DNA of 18,684 nt from an uncultured Lachnospiraceae bacterium (lineage in GTDB: Bacteria; Bacillota_A; Clostridia; Lachnospirales; Lachnospiraceae). The stretch lies in NCBI GenBank assembly GCA_902787595.1, contig CADAHD010000038.1, positions 1-18,684 of the forward strand, given 5' to 3'. The notes under the pieces were generated by a model, which was not told where the DNA came from, made no database searches, and saw only the letters and a program-made list of their open reading frames with translations. Position numbers and translations under genes: made by a program. Each line of letters starts with the position of its first letter. Positions within the stretch are counted from its first letter, which is position 1. Positions 15,044 to 18,684 of this stretch are shown one piece after another.

Positions 15044-15064
15044 ATGCGTCCCCGTGGTTTTATG
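15029..15064 (+). repeat. Perfect tandem duplication of an 18-bp unit at the clpX terminator
   Basis: The unit CGTCCCCGTGGTTTTATG occurs at 15029-15046 and again immediately at 15047-15064. It contains the 5' arm of the terminator, so the transcript has two identical 5' arms that can compete for a single 3' arm. The copy nearest the clpX stop begins 1 bp from it. Confidence 0.9.
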
Positions 15065-15065
15065 A

Positions 15066-16577
15066 TCACTGTGTGCGCAGCTCTATTTTGGGGCCGCCGG
15101 TCTTTTCAAGATACTCCCTGGTGATGGTAACGGTGCCGATGTTCTTATCCTTGGGGATCTCATACATGATATCGACCATATAATCGTCCAGGATCGACCT
15201 TAATGCTCTGGCACCGGTTTCTTTTTTAAGAGCTTTCTCCGCTATCAGTTCTAAGGCATCATCTTCGAATTCCAGTTTCACTTCATCCAGCTCTAAAAGC
15301 TTCTGGTACTGTTTCAGTATCGCATTCTTAGGCTCCTTCAATATCCTGAGCATCATGTCCTTATCCAGGCCCTCAAGAGCGAATACCATGGGCAGTCTTC
15401 CGACAAATTCCGGGATCATGCCAAACTTCCTGATGTCTTCCGTCTCCACCTCTTTAAGTATGGTAAGATCCTTCTCCTCGGGATTCTTTACCTCTCCGTG
15501 GAAACCTATCACGCTGCTCTTATTCAGCCTTCTCTTGATTATCTCTTCCAGTCCCGGAAATGCCCCGCCGCAGATAAACAGGATATTACGCGTATTCATG
15601 CTCGTGGTAGGGACCATTGCATTCTTTGAGGAAGCGCCCACCGGCACCTCTATATCAGCCCCCTCCAGGAGCTTTAAGAGTCCCTGCTGCACGGATTCAC
15701 CGCTCACATCTCTGGAATTTGTATTCTGCTTCTTGGCTATCTTGTCGATCTCATCGATATAAACTATACCCTGCTCCGCCTTGTCCACGTCATTATCGGC
15801 GGCAGCCAGCAGCTTGCTTAGCACGCTCTCAATATCGTCGCCTATGTATCCGGCTTCGGTCAGCGTGGTAGCATCCGTTACGGCCAGCGGCACTTTCAGT
15901 ATCCTGGCCAGTGTTCTTACCAGGTAGGTTTTTCCGCAGCCTGTAGGTCCCAGCATGAGCATATTGGATTTCTCTATCTCTATCTCATCCATGGTCTTTG
16001 TCGCCACTCTCTTATAATGATTGTAGACGGCAACGCTCATGACCTTCTTTGCATGTTCCTGTCCCACCACATATTCGTCCAGCATCTCTTTGATCTTGTG
16101 CGGTGCAGGAATATCTTTCAACTCAAGCAAGGGCGTATATTCTCCCTTGGGTTTCTTTTTAACCTTGGGTTTCCCGCCGAATCCAAAGTCGAAAGGCAGT
16201 CCTGTCAGATCGATGAAATTCAGCTTGGGCCCCTTGGGTGATGCTTTTTTATTCTCGTCTTCCTCTTTCTCTGACGGTTTTAAATCCTCATTTGGCTTTT
16301 CTGCATCTCCATCCTTTGCAGCTTCTTCCGGTTTTGTTAATTCATCATTTGTCTTTTCATTCTTTGCTCCCGGTCCACCGTACATGCCCATTACCTTGCT
16401 CCAGTCTATGGCTCCCGCACCGTTCATATTGCCCATCTGGGATTCAACCATATCAGCGGTCCTGTCCATACAGTCTGCGCAAAGATACATATTCATAGGC
16501 AGCCTCATAAGCTTACCGGCAACACTCTCCGGTCTGTGGCAGACGCTGCATACTTTTTCATAAGCATCCTGATCCAT
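15066..16577 (-). CDS. clpX: ATP-dependent protease unfoldase subunit ClpX, long-linker form
   Basis: ClpX forms a hexameric ring that unfolds tagged or native proteins and feeds them into ClpP in the cytoplasm. The zinc domain has Cys10, Cys13, Cys33 and Cys36. The AAA+ core has Walker A GPTGCGKT (210-217), pore loop GYIGDD (243-248), Walker B IVYIDEID (271-278), ClpP-docking IGF (357-359), arginine finger in VGRLP (Arg394) and sensor 2 GAR (455-457), so it should be fully active. At 503 residues it is about 80 longer than usual; the excess is a linker (about 48-148) rich in Lys, Glu, Asp and Pro. It starts after a strong AGGAGG site and stands alone between two terminators, not next to clpP, tig or lon as is common, so it may be a second clpX of the genome. 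Confidence 0.95.
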   Translation of the reverse strand: MDQDAYEKVCSVCHRPESVAGKLMRLPMNMYLCADCMDRTADMVESQMGNMNGAGAIDWSKVMGMYGGPGAKNEKTNDELTKPEEAAKDGDAEKPNEDLKPSEKEEDENKKASPKGPKLNFIDLTGLPFDFGFGGKPKVKKKPKGEYTPLLELKDIPAPHKIKEMLDEYVVGQEHAKKVMSVAVYNHYKRVATKTMDEIEIEKSNMLMLGPTGCGKTYLVRTLARILKVPLAVTDATTLTEAGYIGDDIESVLSKLLAAADNDVDKAEQGIVYIDEIDKIAKKQNTNSRDVSGESVQQGLLKLLEGADIEVPVGASSKNAMVPTTSMNTRNILFICGGAFPGLEEIIKRRLNKSSVIGFHGEVKNPEEKDLTILKEVETEDIRKFGMIPEFVGRLPMVFALEGLDKDMMLRILKEPKNAILKQYQKLLELDEVKLEFEDDALELIAEKALKKETGARALRSILDDYMVDIMYEIPKDKNIGTVTITREYLEKTGGPKIELRTQ

Positions 16578-16656
16578 TTATCAACCTCCTGAAATATAAA
16601 AATAGAATTATCACAACTGTTTCATCAGCTCCCATACAAAAAGATATGATACCACA

Positions 16657-16696
16657 AAAGCGCCTGTCTGTATATCCCAATACAGGCAGGCGCTTT
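16657..16696 (-). terminator. Rho-independent terminator of the HtrA-like protease gene
   Basis: A 16-bp stem (16681-16696 with 16657-16672, one non-Watson-Crick position) encloses an 8-base loop, and the minus-strand RNA ends CGCUUUUG, a short U tract. It lies about 30 bp after the protease stop and 80 bp before the clpX start, so clpX should have its own promoter, although I see no clear one. Confidence 0.85.
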
Positions 16697-16727
16697 ACCC
16701 TATCACATCGAATAAACGCCGATCATC

Positions 16728-18116
16728 TTAATTGGTTCTGCCCAGAACGCTCTTATCACCAAGAGTTATTTCCAGTTTCATCTGCTTATAGCCGTTGCTT
16801 GAAGGTCTTTGTATCTCAACTTCAATGGTATCGCCTTCTTTGTAATACATAAGCATTCTCTGAAGTCTTTCCATAGATGTCACTGCCTCACCGTCAAAGC
16901 TTGTGATATAATCTCCTCTCTGCAGTCCGCCCAGGTCTGCTGCGGAGCCGTCGTTAACATTGGCTACATATACGCCTTCGGGATAACCGTATACCAGTCT
17001 TTCCTGCTGGGTTACCGTAGCGCCTGTAATGCCCAGATAACCTCTCTCGCTCTCATCAACCAGTGTACGGGTTGTCTTCATCATAAGTTCTTCAATGATC
17101 GGCTTCGCTGCGGAAATGGGGATCGCATAACCCATGCCTTCTACAGAAGTGCCGCCTATCTTGTTGGAGTTGATGCCTATGACCTCGCCATTCAGGTTCA
17201 GAAGCGCGCCGCCGGAGTTACCGGGGTTAATGGCTGCATCTGTCTGGATAAAGGTTCCCTGGGTATTGTCCAGATCCATTTCACGGTTTACTGCGCTTAT
17301 AACTCCTGTTGTTACCGACTGTCCATAGCCCAGAGCATTGCCTATCGCTATAGCCGGCTCACCTACCTTAAGGGAATCAGAATCTCCCATTGTGGCGATC
17401 TTTATGCTGTTTAAGGTGCCATCGCTTATATCGTCCATTTTCACAGCTACTACAGCCAGATCCCTTCCGGAATCACCGCCCTTGACCAGGGCTTCCGCTT
17501 CGCTTCCGTCAGCAAAGCTTACAGTAAGTGAATCATTATCGGCTACCACATGATAATTAGTCACGATCAGCAGCTCTTCGTCATTCGATCCTATTATAAT
17601 GCCGGATCCGCTGGACTCACTGGGATAGCTGTAATAATAATAGCTGTAGGTTGCCTTGTTCGTTATTGATACTATGGAAGGCATTACCGCATCAACAACC
17701 TTGGTCACATCCGTCACAACCGTAGTCGTGGTATTGGACGCATCCATCGTAGTATAATCATGCTGTGCCGGTACCGTGGCAGTCTCTATCTCGGCTTTTC
17801 CGGCATTGTAGCTGGTTCTGGCCTGCGATGCATCTGCTGCCGCAGGAGCCGCGATCTCACTGCCTGTCAGTCCCAGGAGCCTGCCTCCCTGCTGTACTGC
17901 AATTATGCCAAGCCCGGCAAATACCCCGAATACCAGTCCGATGACTGCTCCCAGACATATCTTTCCGAAAGCGCTCACAGGCTTTTTCTTCTTCACCTGA
18001 GTTTTCGCTTCGGCATTTACCTGCGCATTCTGATATCCCATGTTGGGCTGATATACATTATTATAGTAGCCGGTATTTGCTCCGTTAGCTCCGCTGTTAT
18101 TGAATTCATCATACAT
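16728..18116 (-). CDS. HtrA/DegP-like membrane-anchored serine protease with PDZ domain
   Basis: A 462-residue envelope quality-control protease. Residues 1-50 are cytoplasmic, rich in Asn, Gly and Tyr and ending in KKKK; one membrane helix (about 51-77) follows, then a low-complexity linker. The trypsin-like domain (about 135-345) has the catalytic triad His189 (TNYHVV), Asp219 (GRDLAV) and Ser301 (GNSGGALL). A single PDZ domain (about 357-450) contains the carboxylate-binding stretch near GYLGI. This order is that of Firmicute HtrA proteins. The start has an AAAGGAAG site about 12 bases upstream. It is transcribed alone, divergently from the SulP gene. A tyrosine-rich loop (YSYYYYSYP, 157-165) before the catalytic core is a small oddity. 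Confidence 0.95.
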   Translation of the reverse strand: MYDEFNNSGANGANTGYYNNVYQPNMGYQNAQVNAEAKTQVKKKKPVSAFGKICLGAVIGLVFGVFAGLGIIAVQQGGRLLGLTGSEIAAPAAADASQARTSYNAGKAEIETATVPAQHDYTTMDASNTTTTVVTDVTKVVDAVMPSIVSITNKATYSYYYYSYPSESSGSGIIIGSNDEELLIVTNYHVVADNDSLTVSFADGSEAEALVKGGDSGRDLAVVAVKMDDISDGTLNSIKIATMGDSDSLKVGEPAIAIGNALGYGQSVTTGVISAVNREMDLDNTQGTFIQTDAAINPGNSGGALLNLNGEVIGINSNKIGGTSVEGMGYAIPISAAKPIIEELMMKTTRTLVDESERGYLGITGATVTQQERLVYGYPEGVYVANVNDGSAADLGGLQRGDYITSFDGEAVTSMERLQRMLMYYKEGDTIEVEIQRPSSNGYKQMKLEITLGDKSVLGRTN

Positions 18117-18360
18117 TTTTATGCACTTCCTTTCATATTTTTATGATGCTTCAAAGCTTTATCCCGGGACTCTCTCCCTTTTATGTTTCACATTCTAGAA
18201 CTCATTTGTGATAAAAATGTGTTCAAATTGTATAAAAGCTGTTAAAACTTTAGAACATATTGAACAGGATTTTCTTGACATTTAAGCGATAAAGGAATAT
18301 AACTCTTTTTGTTGTGTCCAAAAATCAGGGTATAAATAATAAGAAGAAAAGGAAACAGTC
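18117..18360. promoter_or_regulatory. Divergent intergenic region of the protease and SulP genes
   Basis: This 244-bp AT-rich stretch carries the SulP promoter near its right end. An inverted repeat with 10-bp arms and one mismatch (18198-18207 and 18215-18224, 7-bp gap, core GAACTCATTT) lies on the protease side and may be an operator or leader hairpin of the protease gene. No convincing promoter for the protease was found by eye. Confidence 0.4.
18275..18303 (+). promoter_or_regulatory. Promoter of the SulP transporter gene
   Basis: A perfect TTGACA (-35, 18275-18280) is followed after exactly 17 bp by TATAAC (-10, 18298-18303). The leader to the ATG at 18361 would be about 50 bases. This is the best sigma-A-type promoter in the window and suggests steady expression. 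Confidence 0.75.
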
Positions 18361-18684
18361 ATGCATAAAGATAAGATAAAACCCATGCTCTTCAGCACCA
18401 TGAAACATTATAACGGCAAGCAGTTCATCACGGATGTGATAAGCGGCATCATCGTAGCGATAATAGCTCTGCCCTTATCCATAGCTCTGGCGCTGGCATC
18501 CGGAGTAGGACCCGAAGAAGGTCTTTATACCGCAATAGTCGCAGGTTTTATCATTTCTTTCCTGGGAGGCAGCCGCGTTCAGATAGCCGGACCCACGGCA
18601 GCCTTTGCCACCATAGTAGCAGGCATCGTAGCAAAGAACGGCATGGATGGCCTGATGCTGGCCACCATTGTTGCCGGCGTACTC
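18361..18684 (+). CDS. SulP family anion transporter, N-terminal part (cut by window edge)
   Basis: The first 108 residues of a membrane anion permease of the SulP/SLC26 family, which moves sulfate, bicarbonate or similar anions. The frame begins MHKDKIKPMLF and contains the family's typical opening helices with ISGIIVAIIALPLSIALA, then GLYTAIVAGF and the conserved turn VQIAGPTAAF. The STAS domain would lie beyond the window. The ribosome site is AAGGAAA about 7 bases before the ATG. It is the only plus-strand gene and faces away from the protease. Which anion it carries cannot be told from this portion. Confidence 0.92.
   Translation, partial: MHKDKIKPMLFSTMKHYNGKQFITDVISGIIVAIIALPLSIALALASGVGPEEGLYTAIVAGFIISFLGGSRVQIAGPTAAFATIVAGIVAKNGMDGLMLATIVAGVL

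Noticed and set aside
14887..15069. Open frame of 60 codons on the minus strand downstream of clpX
   Set aside because: It runs through the tandem duplication and terminator of clpX (giving a repeated IKPRGR), has no ribosome site and resembles no known protein.

Overview
The window looks like a chromosomal segment of a Gram-positive anaerobe of the class Clostridia, most likely a Lachnospiraceae-type Firmicute. Supporting signs are strong AGGAGG-type ribosome sites, a TTG start, many ATA isoleucine codons, a lipoprotein signal, an HtrA-type protease anchored by an N-terminal membrane helix, and a secreted protein built of InlB/Flg_new-like repeats. No outer-membrane genes are visible. The family assignment is an inference from style, not from a marker gene. 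All genes but the last lie on the minus strand, so transcription runs from high to low coordinates.

Layout from right to left. 18361-18684 is the start of a plus-strand SulP anion transporter, divergent from an HtrA-like serine protease (16728-18116), which ends in a strong terminator. Next is a ClpX (15066-16577) with the zinc domain and an unusually long charged linker. It ends in a terminator whose upstream arm is tandemly duplicated. About 725 bp of non-coding, mostly AT-rich DNA follows, with five exact copies of TTAACATAA (the reverse complement resembles the XerD arm of dif sites). Then comes a TTG-started 1053-residue surface protein (11007-14168). Its promoter carries a palindrome over the -10 box, and its ribosome site is paired in a predicted hairpin. 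It has six very regular 81-83-residue repeats with calcium-type D-x-D-x-D-G loops, a low-complexity stalk, one membrane helix and a cytoplasmic tail.

An apparent operon follows: two overlapping ClpX-derived AAA+ ATPases without the zinc domain (9436-10923 and 7908-9458), a membrane diguanylate cyclase (6384-7886) and a MATE efflux pump (4982-6391), closed by a terminator at 4927-4952. Its promoter sits so close to the first ATG that the message may be leaderless. The last unit is an M13-family metallopeptidase lipoprotein (2764-4785), a ten-helix FtsX/MacB-type permease (263-2746) and its ATPase (1-246, cut by the window edge). Two direct repeats 21 bp apart lie just upstream of its promoter and resemble LytTR-type regulator sites.

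The most unusual part is 7908-14168: a tightly controlled membrane-anchored repeat protein beside a coupled pair of divergent ClpX-like unfoldases. Both ATPases keep every ATP-handling motif, but pore loop 1 has changed from GYxGDD to a basic (W/Y)(K/R)GRxK form, and they keep (IGF) or nearly keep (IGY) the ClpP-docking loop. They could be a heteromeric unfoldase for a specialised substrate. A link to the surface protein is only suggested by position.
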